64,000 nucleotides of DNA from Faecalicatena faecalis (GTDB lineage Bacteria; Bacillota; Clostridia; Lachnospirales; Lachnospiraceae). Below, piece after piece: positions 45,392 through 53,882 of the stretch; the first letter of the stretch is position 1, and each line of letters starts with the position of its first letter. The stretch is from NCBI RefSeq assembly GCF_012524165.2, contig NZ_JABACJ020000004.1, positions 124,001 to 188,000 of the forward strand. Direction: 5' to 3'. The translations under genes were made by a program, and so were the position numbers. The notes beneath the pieces are model-generated. The model had not been told where the DNA came from. It worked only from the letters and a program-made list of their open reading frames with translations, and ran no database searches.

Positions 45392-46321
45392 ATGGGAAAC
45401 GTATATAAGAGTATTACAGAACTGGTAGGAAAGACACCAATTTTGGAAACGGTAAATATTGAAAAGGAACAAAATCTTGAGGCACGCATTCTGGTGAAGC
45501 TGGAGTACTTTAATCCGGCTGGGAGTGTGAAGGACCGTGTGGCGCTGAATATGATTGAAGATGCAGAGGCCAAGGGTCTGATTCAGCCAGGTGCGACGAT
45601 CATCGAACCTACAAGCGGCAACACGGGTATCGGACTTGCGTCCGCCGCTGCAGCAAAAGGTTATAAAGCCATTTTTGTAATGCCGGAGACAATGAGCATA
45701 GAAAGAAGGAAACTTCTGCTGGGATATGGTGCGCAGATTGTCCTGACTGAAGGGAAGAAAGGGATGAATGGTGCAATTGAGAAAGCGGCAGAGCTGGAGA
45801 AGGAACTGGATCATGCAATCGTCCTGGGACAGTTCGTCAACGGTGCGAATCCACAGGCTCATATTAAAACGACAGGACCAGAGATTTGGGAGGATACAGA
45901 TGGTGCAGTGGATATTTTTATTGCAGGAGTCGGTACAGGCGGAACAATTACAGGAACAGGGACTTATTTGAAGGAGAAAAAGGAATCTGTACAGATTATC
46001 GCAGTAGAACCGGAAGGGTCACCAGTATTATCAGGCGGGAAGCCGGGACCTCATGGTCTGCAGGGAATCGGAGCAGGTTTTGTTCCTGAGGTTCTGGATA
46101 CGAAGATCTATGACAGCATATTGAAGGTGAAGGACCAGGATGCCTATGAGGCGGCCAGACTGCTGGCACATAAGGAAGGGATTTTGGTTGGAATCAGCTC
46201 TGGAGCCGCGCTTCACGCAGCGATTGAGACAGCAAAGAAGCCGGAAAATAAAGGAAAGACTATTGTAGCATTGCTGCCGGATACGGGGGAGAGATACTTA
46301 TCAACACCGTTGTTTTCATAA
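45392..46321 (+). CDS. cysK: Cysteine synthase A (O-acetylserine sulfhydrylase)
   Basis: A 309-residue PLP enzyme making cysteine from O-acetylserine and sulfide. Evidence: [13 protein letters not shown] at the start, the PLP Lys in [15 protein letters not shown] (about residues 37-51), [12 protein letters not shown] (about 71-82), [15 protein letters not shown] and the C-terminal [10 protein letters not shown]. The GAGGAAG before 45392 favours this ATG over one 18 bases earlier. It probably shares a promoter with the CymR-like gene. Confidence 0.95.
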   Translation: MGNVYKSITELVGKTPILETVNIEKEQNLEARILVKLEYFNPAGSVKDRVALNMIEDAEAKGLIQPGATIIEPTSGNTGIGLASAAAAKGYKAIFVMPETMSIERRKLLLGYGAQIVLTEGKKGMNGAIEKAAELEKELDHAIVLGQFVNGANPQAHIKTTGPEIWEDTDGAVDIFIAGVGTGGTITGTGTYLKEKKESVQIIAVEPEGSPVLSGGKPGPHGLQGIGAGFVPEVLDTKIYDSILKVKDQDAYEAARLLAHKEGILVGISSGAALHAAIETAKKPENKGKTIVALLPDTGERYLSTPLFS

Positions 46322-46366
46322 TAATGATTCACTGTTTTTGGGAAAAAGTGCTTAGAGACGGCGATA

Positions 46367-46431
46367 AAATTATTTTTAGACTACAAAATAATTTCCAGGT
46401 GATTGAAAAAGTCTGGAATATGTTATATACT
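46367..46431 (+). promoter_or_regulatory. Dyad and promoter upstream of ptsH-ptsI
   Basis: AAATTATTTT (46367-46376) and AAAATAATTT (46385-46394) form a perfect all-AT dyad after cysK. Then TTGAAA (46403-46408), a 17-base spacer and TATACT (46426-46431) form a sigma-A promoter 41 bases before the HPr ATG. The dyad may be an operator or a weak terminator. Confidence 0.55.
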
Positions 46432-46471
46432 GGACTAAGTTAAAATTAAGAACAGGAGGAAAAGTTGTACT

Positions 46472-46729
46472 ATGAAAGAATTTAAATATGTCATCACTGA
46501 CCCGGAAGGAATCCACGCAAGACCAGCAGGTCTGTTAGTAAAGCAGGCAGCAGGATACAAGTCAGACATTAAGATTGGAAAAGGTGAGAAGACAGCCGAT
46601 GCAAAGAGAATCTTTGGTGTGATGGGCTTAGGCGTTAAGACAGGAGAAGAGATTGTCATGACAGCAGACGGTGAAGATGAAGAGACAGCAATCGCCGAAT
46701 TAGAAGCATTTTTCAAAGAGAACTTATAA
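46472..46729 (+). CDS. ptsH: Phosphocarrier protein HPr, lacking the regulatory Ser46
   Basis: An 85-residue HPr of the phosphoenolpyruvate:sugar phosphotransferase system. The phosphorylated His is in GIHARPAG (about residues 14-21). The helix that in Bacillus HPr carries the HPr-kinase target Ser46 (KSIMGVMSLG) reads KRIFGVMGLG here: Ser46 is Arg. The codon is AGA at 46610-46612 or thereabouts, inside clean sequence. Catalytic phosphotransfer should be intact, but catabolite signalling by P-Ser-HPr should not work through this protein. It directly precedes ptsI. Confidence 0.95.
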   Translation: MKEFKYVITDPEGIHARPAGLLVKQAAGYKSDIKIGKGEKTADAKRIFGVMGLGVKTGEEIVMTADGEDEETAIAELEAFFKENL

Positions 46730-46753
46730 TTTAATAATTTTAAGGATGGTATT

Positions 46754-48376
46754 ATGATCACATTAACAGGTAAAAGTGTATTCGGTGGAGTATCTATCGG
46801 AAAACTTTCTTTTTACAAAAGAAATCAAAAAGTAATCAAACGTACACATGTAGATGATGTTGAGGCTGAATGCAGCCGTTTCCAGGATGCAAAGGCTGAG
46901 GCTGTGGGTCAGCTCAAGGAGCTTTATGATAAAGCAATTGAAGATGTAGGCGAAGCAAATGCCATGATTTTTGAGATCCATCAGATGATGCTGGAAGATC
47001 TGGATTATATCGAATCCATCGAAAATATTATCCGTACCCAGGAAGTGAATGCAGAGTTCGCAGTAGCGACTACGGCAGATAACTTTGCCCAGATGTTCGC
47101 TTCCATGGATGATGCTTATATGCAGGGACGTGCAGCAGATGTCAAGGATGTCTCTGAGCGTGTTCTGGATATCCTCTGCGGTGTCGGAGAGGGCGTGAAG
47201 CAGACGGATGAGCTTTCTATTATTGCAGCAGACGATTTGGCACCGAGTGAGACTGTTCAGTTGGACAAGAGCAAGGTGCTTGGATTTGCGACGATGTATG
47301 GTTCCTCAAATTCTCACACAGCGATTCTGGCGAGGACTATGAATATTCCGGCTGTCATTGGCCTGGGTGAAGCTTTGAGCCAGGATTATGATGGAAAGAT
47401 GGCTGTCATCGACGGTTTTACAGGGACTTTATATATTGATCCCGACGAAGAGACTCTTACAGTCATGAAGGAGAAGCGTGCGAAGGATCTGGAACAGAAA
47501 GCACTCTTAGAGCAGCTCAAAGGAAAAGAAAATGTGACTAAGAGCGGCCAGAAGATCAATGTATATGCCAATATAGGCAATGTCTCCGATGTAGGAGCCG
47601 TATTAAAGAATGATGCCGGTGGAATCGGATTGTTCAGAAGTGAATTTTTATACCTTGAGAATGATACCTTCCCGACAGAGGAACAGCAGTTTGCCGTTTA
47701 TAAGCAGGTCGCTGAGAATATGGCGGGCAAGAAGGTAATTATCCGTACATTGGATATCGGAGCGGACAAGCAGGTAGATTACTTCGGGCTGGATAAGGAA
47801 GATAATCCGGCACTTGGATACCGTGCGATCCGTATCTGCCTGACAAGAACAGAGATTTTCAAGACACAGTTGCGTGCACTATATCGTGCGGCGATGTTTG
47901 GTAATATTTCTATTATGTTCCCGATGATTATTTCTGTTGGCGAGATTCATAAGATCAAAGCAATCATCGCAGAGGTCAAAGCGGAGTTAAAGGCAGAAGG
48001 AATTCCGTATAGGGAAGATGTAGAACTGGGTGTGATGATCGAGACACCTGCATCTGTAATGATCAGCCGCGAGCTGGCAAAAGAGGTGGACTACTTTAGT
48101 GTCGGAACGAATGACCTGACACAGTATACACTTGCAATTGACCGTCAGAATTCAAAGCTGGACGAGTTCTATGACCCGCATCACCCGGCAGTACTCGCTA
48201 TGATCAAGATGGCTGCTGACAATGCCCATGCAGAGGGCAAATGGATCGGTATCTGCGGTGAGCTGGGTGCTGACTTAGAATTGACAGAAGAATTTTTAAA
48301 GATGGGGCTGGATGAGCTTTCTGTATCTCCGTCGATGGTCCTTCCATTGAGAAAGAGAATCAGAGAGTGCGAATAA
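46754..48376 (+). CDS. ptsI: Phosphoenolpyruvate-protein phosphotransferase (enzyme I)
   Basis: A 540-residue enzyme I that takes phosphate from PEP and passes it to HPr. The active His is in GSSNSHTAILARTMNIPAVI (about residues 183-202). The PEP-binding barrel shows GIGLFRSEFLYL (about 292-303), ALGYRAIRICL, MFPMIISVGE and SVGTNDLTQYTLAIDR (about 449-464). Length is slightly short of the usual 570, within range. Second gene of the pts operon, 24 bases after ptsH. Confidence 0.96.
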   Translation: MITLTGKSVFGGVSIGKLSFYKRNQKVIKRTHVDDVEAECSRFQDAKAEAVGQLKELYDKAIEDVGEANAMIFEIHQMMLEDLDYIESIENIIRTQEVNAEFAVATTADNFAQMFASMDDAYMQGRAADVKDVSERVLDILCGVGEGVKQTDELSIIAADDLAPSETVQLDKSKVLGFATMYGSSNSHTAILARTMNIPAVIGLGEALSQDYDGKMAVIDGFTGTLYIDPDEETLTVMKEKRAKDLEQKALLEQLKGKENVTKSGQKINVYANIGNVSDVGAVLKNDAGGIGLFRSEFLYLENDTFPTEEQQFAVYKQVAENMAGKKVIIRTLDIGADKQVDYFGLDKEDNPALGYRAIRICLTRTEIFKTQLRALYRAAMFGNISIMFPMIISVGEIHKIKAIIAEVKAELKAEGIPYREDVELGVMIETPASVMISRELAKEVDYFSVGTNDLTQYTLAIDRQNSKLDEFYDPHHPAVLAMIKMAADNAHAEGKWIGICGELGADLELTEEFLKMGLDELSVSPSMVLPLRKRIRECE

Positions 48377-48411
48377 GACAAGCCTCTTTATAAAAGTATA
48401 TTGTACATTAG

Positions 48412-48452
48412 AAGTTCCGGTAGATCTGTTTGGATAGACCGGGACTTTTTTT
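48412..48452 (+). terminator. Terminator of the pts operon
   Basis: AAGTTCCGGT (48412-48421) pairs with ACCGGGACTT (48438-48447) with one wobble/mismatch and runs into a T-tract. It lies 36 bases after ptsI. Confidence 0.8.
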
Positions 48453-48463
48453 AATATAACATG

Positions 48464-48477
48464 CGAACAAATGTTCT
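48464..48477. promoter_or_regulatory. LexA (SOS) box 1
   Basis: CGAACAAATGTTCT matches the Gram-positive LexA/DinR consensus CGAAC-N4-GTTCG at 9 of 10 fixed positions. It abuts the -35 box of the following promoter. Confidence 0.8.
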
Positions 48478-48505
48478 TGAAATTGCTTTTGAGATATGTT
48501 ATGAT
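48477..48505 (+). promoter_or_regulatory. Promoter of the DNA repair pair
   Basis: TTGAAA (48477-48482), a 17-base spacer and TATGAT (48500-48505). LexA boxes lie on both sides, so it is very probably SOS-repressed. Confidence 0.75.
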
Positions 48506-48513
48506 GATAAAAA

Positions 48514-48527
48514 CGAACTGATGTTCG
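48514..48527. promoter_or_regulatory. LexA (SOS) box 2, perfect consensus
   Basis: CGAACTGATGTTCG matches CGAAC-N4-GTTCG exactly and sits at the expected transcription start, 8 bases after the -10 box. Confidence 0.88.
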
Positions 48528-48585
48528 GCGGTGCTTAAAAGAAGCATGTAAGCAAAAAGCATGAGATATAAAGGAGCATAGTAAG

Positions 48586-49917
48586 ATGGCAGAGATTATT
48601 CAAGAACAGATGTCACTGTATGAGAAGCTGCAGATTCTCAGTGATGCCGCTAAGTACGATGTTGCGTGCACATCAAGCGGTGTGGACAGGCAGGGAGACG
48701 GAACTGGTATGGGGAATTGCTTTAAGGCGGGGATTTGCCACAGCTTTTCATCGGATGGAAGATGTATTTCACTTCTGAAGATTCTGTTTACGAATGAGTG
48801 TATCTTTGATTGTAAGTACTGCATCAATCGTTCTTCGAATGATGTGGTACGGGCTTCCTTTACCCCAGATGAGATCTGTACCTTAACGATGGAGTTTTAC
48901 AGAAGGAATTATATAGAAGGTCTTTTTCTGAGCTCCGGGGTATTGAAAAGCCCTAATTATACGATGGAGTTGATTTATGCAGCGCTGTATAAGCTGCGTT
49001 ATGACTGCAACTTCCAGGGATATATCCATGTGAAAGCAATTCCAGGTGCAGACCAGGAATTGATTCAAAGAGTCGGGTTTCTGGCAGACAGGATGAGTGT
49101 GAACCTGGAGCTTCCGACAGCAGAGAGCCTTAAGCTTCTTGCTCCACATAAGAGCCGGAAGAATATATTGGCTCCTATGCGCCTTGTCCAACAAAAGATG
49201 CATGATAATAAGCAGGAGATTACCGTGTACAAGAATGCTCCCCGGTTCGTTCCCGCGGGACAGAGTACGCAGATGATTATTGGAGCTACCCCGGAGTCGG
49301 ATTATCAGATTTTGAATGTGGCTGAGTCTTTATACAAGAAGTTTGAATTAAAGAGAGTATTTTATTCTGCCTTTATTGCAGTGAATGAGGATTCCATGCT
49401 GCCGGCCTGTACAGGGGAAGGACCTCCTCTTTTGAGAGAGCACAGGCTATATCAGGCTGACTGGCTTTTGCGTTATTATCATTTTGAGGCAAAAGAATTG
49501 CTGGATGAGGAGAATCCGAATTTTAATATTTTTTTAGACCCCAAGTGTGACTGGGCGCTAAAGCATCTGGAGTATTTCCCGGTAGAGGTGAACCGGGCCG
49601 ATTATCAGACTCTGCTCAGAGTTCCGGGAATCGGTTATAAGTCAGCTTCTCGGATTGTCAAGGCAAGGCGGATGGGGACACTGCAGTTTGAGGATTTAAA
49701 GAAAATGGGAGTAGTCTTGAAGCGGGCGCTCTATTTTCTGACCTGCAATGGCAGGATGATGTATCCCACAAAGATAGAAGAAGATTACATCATGAGGAAT
49801 CTTCTGAATACAAAAGAAAAGCTGCCAGATTCCGTGACAGGAATGACATACAAACAACTGTCCCTTTTCGATGATATGAATTTCAGGGAAGCGCAGGTGC
49901 AGGAAATCGTAGGTTGA
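48586..49917 (+). CDS. Putative DNA modification/repair radical SAM protein (TIGR03916)
   Basis: A 443-residue radical SAM enzyme. The cluster motif is CIFDCKYC (about residues 76-83, CxxxCxxC), in FTNECIFDCKYCINR. A helix-hairpin-helix DNA-binding motif follows at about 344-365 (LLRVPGIGYKSASRIVKARR). This combination defines TIGR03916, always encoded with a TIGR03915 protein. The pair is thought to act on damaged DNA; the reaction is unknown. Two LexA boxes at the promoter support a repair role. It ends 14 bases before the partner start. Confidence 0.93.
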   Translation: MAEIIQEQMSLYEKLQILSDAAKYDVACTSSGVDRQGDGTGMGNCFKAGICHSFSSDGRCISLLKILFTNECIFDCKYCINRSSNDVVRASFTPDEICTLTMEFYRRNYIEGLFLSSGVLKSPNYTMELIYAALYKLRYDCNFQGYIHVKAIPGADQELIQRVGFLADRMSVNLELPTAESLKLLAPHKSRKNILAPMRLVQQKMHDNKQEITVYKNAPRFVPAGQSTQMIIGATPESDYQILNVAESLYKKFELKRVFYSAFIAVNEDSMLPACTGEGPPLLREHRLYQADWLLRYYHFEAKELLDEENPNFNIFLDPKCDWALKHLEYFPVEVNRADYQTLLRVPGIGYKSASRIVKARRMGTLQFEDLKKMGVVLKRALYFLTCNGRMMYPTKIEEDYIMRNLLNTKEKLPDSVTGMTYKQLSLFDDMNFREAQVQEIVG

Positions 49918-49931
49918 GAGAGGAAATGGAT

Positions 49932-50693
49932 ATGAAACAGATCTATATTGGCCATGATACAATCACCGGCATCTTTTCAGCGATATATGATGCGTGGAAG
50001 GAAAGCAGGGATCAGGAGGCAGGAATTGCACTGCGTGGTTATGTGACCCCACAATTATTTTGCGAATATAAAGAGACAGAGGAATCCGAACAAAAATCAA
50101 TTGCCGTAGAGCGTTTGATAAAGACTCATCTTGGGTATAATGCTTATTGGGATATTTATCATGCACTTCTGGCCGATGATGCCGATAAGGCAGATGCGGT
50201 CTATCAGACGATGTTAGAAGCAAGAAGAGTAAGTGACAGCAGTAAGATTATGGAGCATCTGAGCAATCCCTATGTAGCAAAGGTGTTTGAACTCAGCAGG
50301 AAGGTGGCGAATGAGGCACACCTCTTTACTGAATTTATCCGATTCCGCGAATTGGAGAACGGGGTACTGCTTTCCGAAATCACACCAATAGGACAGGTGT
50401 TGACCTGTATAGCAGATCATTTTACGAATCGTTTTCCACTGGAAAACTGGATGGTCTATGACAAGACGCATAAAGTGTTCCTGGTTCATCAGGCAAAGTC
50501 GGATTGGGTGCTTGTACAGGGAGAAGAATTAGATAAGGAAGCGGCGGGAAAAATCTCAACAGCAGAGTCAGAGTTCGAGCATCTGTGGAAGGGCTTTTGC
50601 AGTGCAATTGCCATCAAAGAGAGGGAGAATCTGGCTTGTCAGAGGAATCATCTGCCCATTCATTTCAGACAGGATATGACAGAATTTCATTAA
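49932..50693 (+). CDS. TIGR03915 family putative DNA repair protein (DUF4130)
   Basis: A 253-residue protein beginning MKQIYIGHDTITGIFSAIYD, with RLIKTHLGYNAYWDIYHALL in the middle and FTNRFPLENWMVYDKTHKV near residue 175, which fit TIGR03915/DUF4130. It is the obligate partner of the radical SAM protein encoded just upstream and shares its SOS promoter. The open frame includes a TTG and an earlier ATG (49926), but ribosome binding site spacing best fits 49932. Confidence 0.88.
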   Translation: MKQIYIGHDTITGIFSAIYDAWKESRDQEAGIALRGYVTPQLFCEYKETEESEQKSIAVERLIKTHLGYNAYWDIYHALLADDADKADAVYQTMLEARRVSDSSKIMEHLSNPYVAKVFELSRKVANEAHLFTEFIRFRELENGVLLSEITPIGQVLTCIADHFTNRFPLENWMVYDKTHKVFLVHQAKSDWVLVQGEELDKEAAGKISTAESEFEHLWKGFCSAIAIKERENLACQRNHLPIHFRQDMTEFH

Positions 50694-50820
50694 AGCAAGA
50701 AATCACTGCATTCACGCAAAAAGTATTGTATAATAGAAATAGCTGGATTAACATATAACTATCATCAGGGAGGAAAAATGTGAACCGGATGAAATATGAA
50801 GTCTGAGAGAAGGGAGAAGT

Positions 50821-51264
50821 ATGGAGACAGAAGCTTTTGTATGGCTTGGACTGTTGATTGTTTTTCTGGTCATCGAGATCATCACGGTCGGACTGACATC
50901 GGTCTGGCTGGCCGGAGGAGCCCTGGCAGCACTGCTTCTTAATATTGCAGGTCTGAATCTGATATGGCAGGTCGGTGCGTTTTTCGTAGTCTCATTTTTA
51001 CTTTTGTTTTTTACCCGTCCTTTTGCGGTAAAATACATAAACGCCCATCATGAAAAAACGAACTATGAGGGCGTGATTGGTAAAATTGTGAGGATTACGG
51101 AGATGGTAGATAATCTGGCCCAGACAGGAACGGCCGTAGTCAATGGCCTGGAATGGACGGCTAGGGCAGAAAAGGATGAAGAAGTCATAAGCCCTGGATC
51201 ACTGGCAAAGGTGGTCAGTATATCTGGAGTGAAACTAATCGTTAAGAAATATGAGGAGGAATAG
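50821..51264 (+). CDS. NfeD family membrane protein
   Basis: A 147-residue protein with two or three hydrophobic segments (about residues 5-75, including GLTSVWLAGGALAALLLNIA) and a C-terminal OB-fold (GVIGKIVRITEMVDNLAQTG, about 80-99, then GLEWTARAEKDEEVISPGSL in form). NfeD proteins partner SPFH/stomatin proteins in membrane microdomains; the partner gene follows after 3 bases. The short (1b) class without a protease domain. Confidence 0.92.
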   Translation: METEAFVWLGLLIVFLVIEIITVGLTSVWLAGGALAALLLNIAGLNLIWQVGAFFVVSFLLLFFTRPFAVKYINAHHEKTNYEGVIGKIVRITEMVDNLAQTGTAVVNGLEWTARAEKDEEVISPGSLAKVVSISGVKLIVKKYEEE

Positions 51265-51267
51265 AGA

Positions 51268-52227
51268 ATGGGACTTTGGATAGGAATTGCTATTTTAGTT
51301 ATCGTGCTTTTGATTTTAGTTACGAATGTCAGGATCGTGCCGCAGGCACACGCATATATCCTGGAACGTCTTGGCGGATATAAGGAGACCTGGAGTGTAG
51401 GTCTGCATTTTAAAATTCCGATCCTTGATAAAGTTGCAAAAAGAGTATCTTTGAAGGAACAGGTAGTAGATTTTGAGCCGCAGGCTGTTATCACAAAGGA
51501 TAATGTAACAATGCAGATCGATACAGTCGTGTTCTTCCAGATAACGGACCCGAAGCAGTATGCATACGGTGTAGAAAGTCCGATTGCAGCAATTGAGAAT
51601 CTGACCGCCACTACACTTCGTAACATCATCGGTGATCTGGAATTGGATGAGACACTGACATCCAGAGAGACGATCAACTCCAAGATGCGGACTTCACTTG
51701 ATATAGCGACAGACCCTTGGGGAATCAAGGTGAACCGTGTAGAATTAAAGAATATAATGCCTCCGAAGGCAATCCAGGATGCGATGGAGAAGCAGATGAA
51801 GGCAGAGCGTGAACGAAGAGAGGCAATCCTGAGAGCAGAAGGTGAAAAGAAATCCACGATCCTTGTTGCAGAAGGTGAGAAGGAGTCTGTAATTTTGGAA
51901 GCAGAGGCATCTAAGCAGGCAGCAATCTTAAAGGCAGAGGCAGAAAAGCAGAAGAGAATTAAAGAAGCAGAAGGTCAGGCAGAGGCAATCAGAAGTGTGC
52001 AGAAGGCAACGGCAGAAGGTATTGAATTTATCAAAGCAGCCGGAGCAGATAATGCAGTACTGACAATCAAGAGCCTGGAGGCATTTGCTAAGGCAGCAGA
52101 TGGCAGAGCAACGAAGATCATTATCCCATCAGAACTGCAGGGAATCGCAGGCTTGACGAAGACGATCACAGAGGTCGCAGGAATCGATGCAACAGAGCAG
52201 ATTGCCAATGCAGCAGAGATAAAATAG
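51268..52227 (+). CDS. SPFH/Band 7 (stomatin-like, QmcA family) protein
   Basis: A 319-residue protein with one N-terminal membrane helix (about residues 2-18). A Band 7 domain follows (VPQAHAYILERLGGYKETW near 25, FKIPILDKVAKRVSLKEQVV near 50), then a long Ala/Glu/Lys-rich coiled coil (about 175-245) and RSVQKATAEGIEFIKAAGAD. It should oligomerise into a membrane scaffold with the NfeD protein. Substrate or role not known. Confidence 0.94.
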   Translation: MGLWIGIAILVIVLLILVTNVRIVPQAHAYILERLGGYKETWSVGLHFKIPILDKVAKRVSLKEQVVDFEPQAVITKDNVTMQIDTVVFFQITDPKQYAYGVESPIAAIENLTATTLRNIIGDLELDETLTSRETINSKMRTSLDIATDPWGIKVNRVELKNIMPPKAIQDAMEKQMKAERERREAILRAEGEKKSTILVAEGEKESVILEAEASKQAAILKAEAEKQKRIKEAEGQAEAIRSVQKATAEGIEFIKAAGADNAVLTIKSLEAFAKAADGRATKIIIPSELQGIAGLTKTITEVAGIDATEQIANAAEIK

Positions 52228-52255
52228 TAAGGAATGTGGAGATACCACGCGAATG

Positions 52256-52289
52256 GTTACGCCCCGGCTTTTATCTGCCGGGGCGTAAC
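52256..52289 (+). terminator. Strong GC-rich hairpin after the SPFH gene
   Basis: GTTACGCCCCGGC (52256-52268) pairs perfectly over 13 bases with GCCGGGGCGTAAC (52277-52289) around an 8-base loop. Only TTGAATC follows, so it is a very stable hairpin with a poor T-tract. Confidence 0.65.
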
Positions 52290-52315
52290 TTGAATCAACA
52301 GGCAGGGAGTATACA

Positions 52316-53038
52316 ATGGCAGGAATACTTGTATTAGAAGATGATATGGTCAGCAGAGGAGCATTGGTATCTATGCTCGGTAAACTGGGGGAAGAGGTCA
52401 GGATAGATGCTGCAGCAGATTTAAAGGAAGCAGAAGAACTGCTGGATTCCGGGAAAAATTATGATTTGTTCCTGTTGGATGTGAATCTGGACAGGGAAGA
52501 CAGAGAAGACGCCTCCGGAATTCTGTTTGCAGAAAAGATTCGGGCAGTCATGAAGTACGAGCTGACGCCGATCGTTATGCTGACATCGGTCAGTACATTA
52601 GAAATAGAGGCTTACAGGAAGATACATTGCTACCAGTATATTTTAAAACCCTATGAGGAGGCAGAAGTCTGCAGTGTTGTGAGAAAGGTGCTTGCTCATA
52701 CCCGTTCCTATGAAAAGCCATATATCATTGTAAAGAAGAATGGTATCAACTATAAGATACTGTGTGAGGATATTGTTTTTTGTAAAGCAATCCCTCGTGG
52801 GGTATGTATTTATCTAAAAGAGGAACAGATGGATATTCCCTATCTTACCATCCGACAGCTTCTCGATAAGCTGCCTGCTGATGGATTCATTCAATGTCAC
52901 AGGATGTTTGTCGTGAATCAGGAATATGTCAAGTATTATGATTTAGTAAATCAGATGATACAGATGGAAGGGTATCCAGATAAGATCGATATCGGTGTCA
53001 CTTACAAGGCAGAGGTCAGGAGGCTGTTGAATGAGTAA
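52316..53038 (+). CDS. Two-component response regulator, LytTR type
   Basis: A 240-residue regulator. The receiver domain has acidic residues LEDD (7-10), the phospho-accepting Asp55 in LFLLDVNLD, MLTSVS (about 92) and the conserved Lys in ILKPY (about 111). A LytTR DNA-binding domain follows from about residue 140 (NYKILCEDIVFCKAIPRGVC, FIQCHRMFVVNQEYVKYYD). It overlaps its kinase gene by 8 bases. Target genes are unknown. Confidence 0.93.
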   Translation: MAGILVLEDDMVSRGALVSMLGKLGEEVRIDAAADLKEAEELLDSGKNYDLFLLDVNLDREDREDASGILFAEKIRAVMKYELTPIVMLTSVSTLEIEAYRKIHCYQYILKPYEEAEVCSVVRKVLAHTRSYEKPYIIVKKNGINYKILCEDIVFCKAIPRGVCIYLKEEQMDIPYLTIRQLLDKLPADGFIQCHRMFVVNQEYVKYYDLVNQMIQMEGYPDKIDIGVTYKAEVRRLLNE

Positions 53039-53882
53039 AGAGATAAAAAAGGTTCTGTACCGTGTTTTCTGTTTCTTTTCGCTGGCAATTGCGATATATC
53101 TGGTCATCGATCTTAAGGTGAGCCGGACGCTGGATCTAAAGATGATCATTGTATTTATCCTGTTTTTGATTGTCATCATTTGGGGAACAATAGACTGGAA
53201 GATGAGCAATGACATCATTAAAGAGCAGCAGAAGGAACTGATGATGTATCAGCTATATATACAGCCGATGGAGGAATTGGTCAAGGAGATACGGGCCAAG
53301 CAGCATGAGTTCGACAACCATCTCAATGCAATATTGAATCTGCATCTGACAGTAGATAATTATGAGGATCTTGTCAGGCAGCAGTCCGAGTATGTCAAGG
53401 AAATCAGCAGGGATGGCGGCAATCAGTATCTTCCGCTGCTTCGTATTAGTGATAAGGTTCTGGCAGGTTTTTTATACAGTAAGATTGTCAGCTCCAGAGA
53501 AGAAATTGAGACTATAATAGAAGTCCGCAGTAAGGAAATTATATCGGGTGTTTCAGAACATAGACTGATTGAAATCGTGGGAGTGCTGGTGGATAATGCC
53601 TATGAGGCCTGTCCTAAAGAAGGCGGTAAAGTCAGGATGATCCTGGATTCCCAGTATGACCACCTGTTCTTCCAAATCCTGAATCAACATGAAAAGGTAT
53701 CCTTCGAAGAAATCGGGCATTTCTTTGAGGACGGATATTCTACTAAGAGCAAAGAGAAAGGCAGACGGGGCATCGGACTCTACCGGGCAAAAGCAATCGC
53801 CGAAAAAGCTGGCGGTGAGATTACCGTAGGCCAGGAAGAAATCGGAGGAGAAAACTATATCCAATTCACTGTAGTAATATAA
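53031..53882 (+). CDS. Sensor histidine kinase, GHKL/AgrC-like
   Basis: A 283-residue kinase with only two membrane helices (about residues 12-27 and 37-53), a dimerisation helix with the phospho-acceptor His92 in KQHEFDNHLNAI, the N-box VLVDNAYEAC (about 184-193) and the G-box GRRGIGLYRAKAIAEKAGG (about 244-262). The short sensor part suggests intramembrane or cytoplasmic sensing rather than a full AgrC-type peptide receptor with six helices. It overlaps both neighbours. Confidence 0.92.
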   Translation: MSKEIKKVLYRVFCFFSLAIAIYLVIDLKVSRTLDLKMIIVFILFLIVIIWGTIDWKMSNDIIKEQQKELMMYQLYIQPMEELVKEIRAKQHEFDNHLNAILNLHLTVDNYEDLVRQQSEYVKEISRDGGNQYLPLLRISDKVLAGFLYSKIVSSREEIETIIEVRSKEIISGVSEHRLIEIVGVLVDNAYEACPKEGGKVRMILDSQYDHLFFQILNQHEKVSFEEIGHFFEDGYSTKSKEKGRRGIGLYRAKAIAEKAGGEITVGQEEIGGENYIQFTVVI

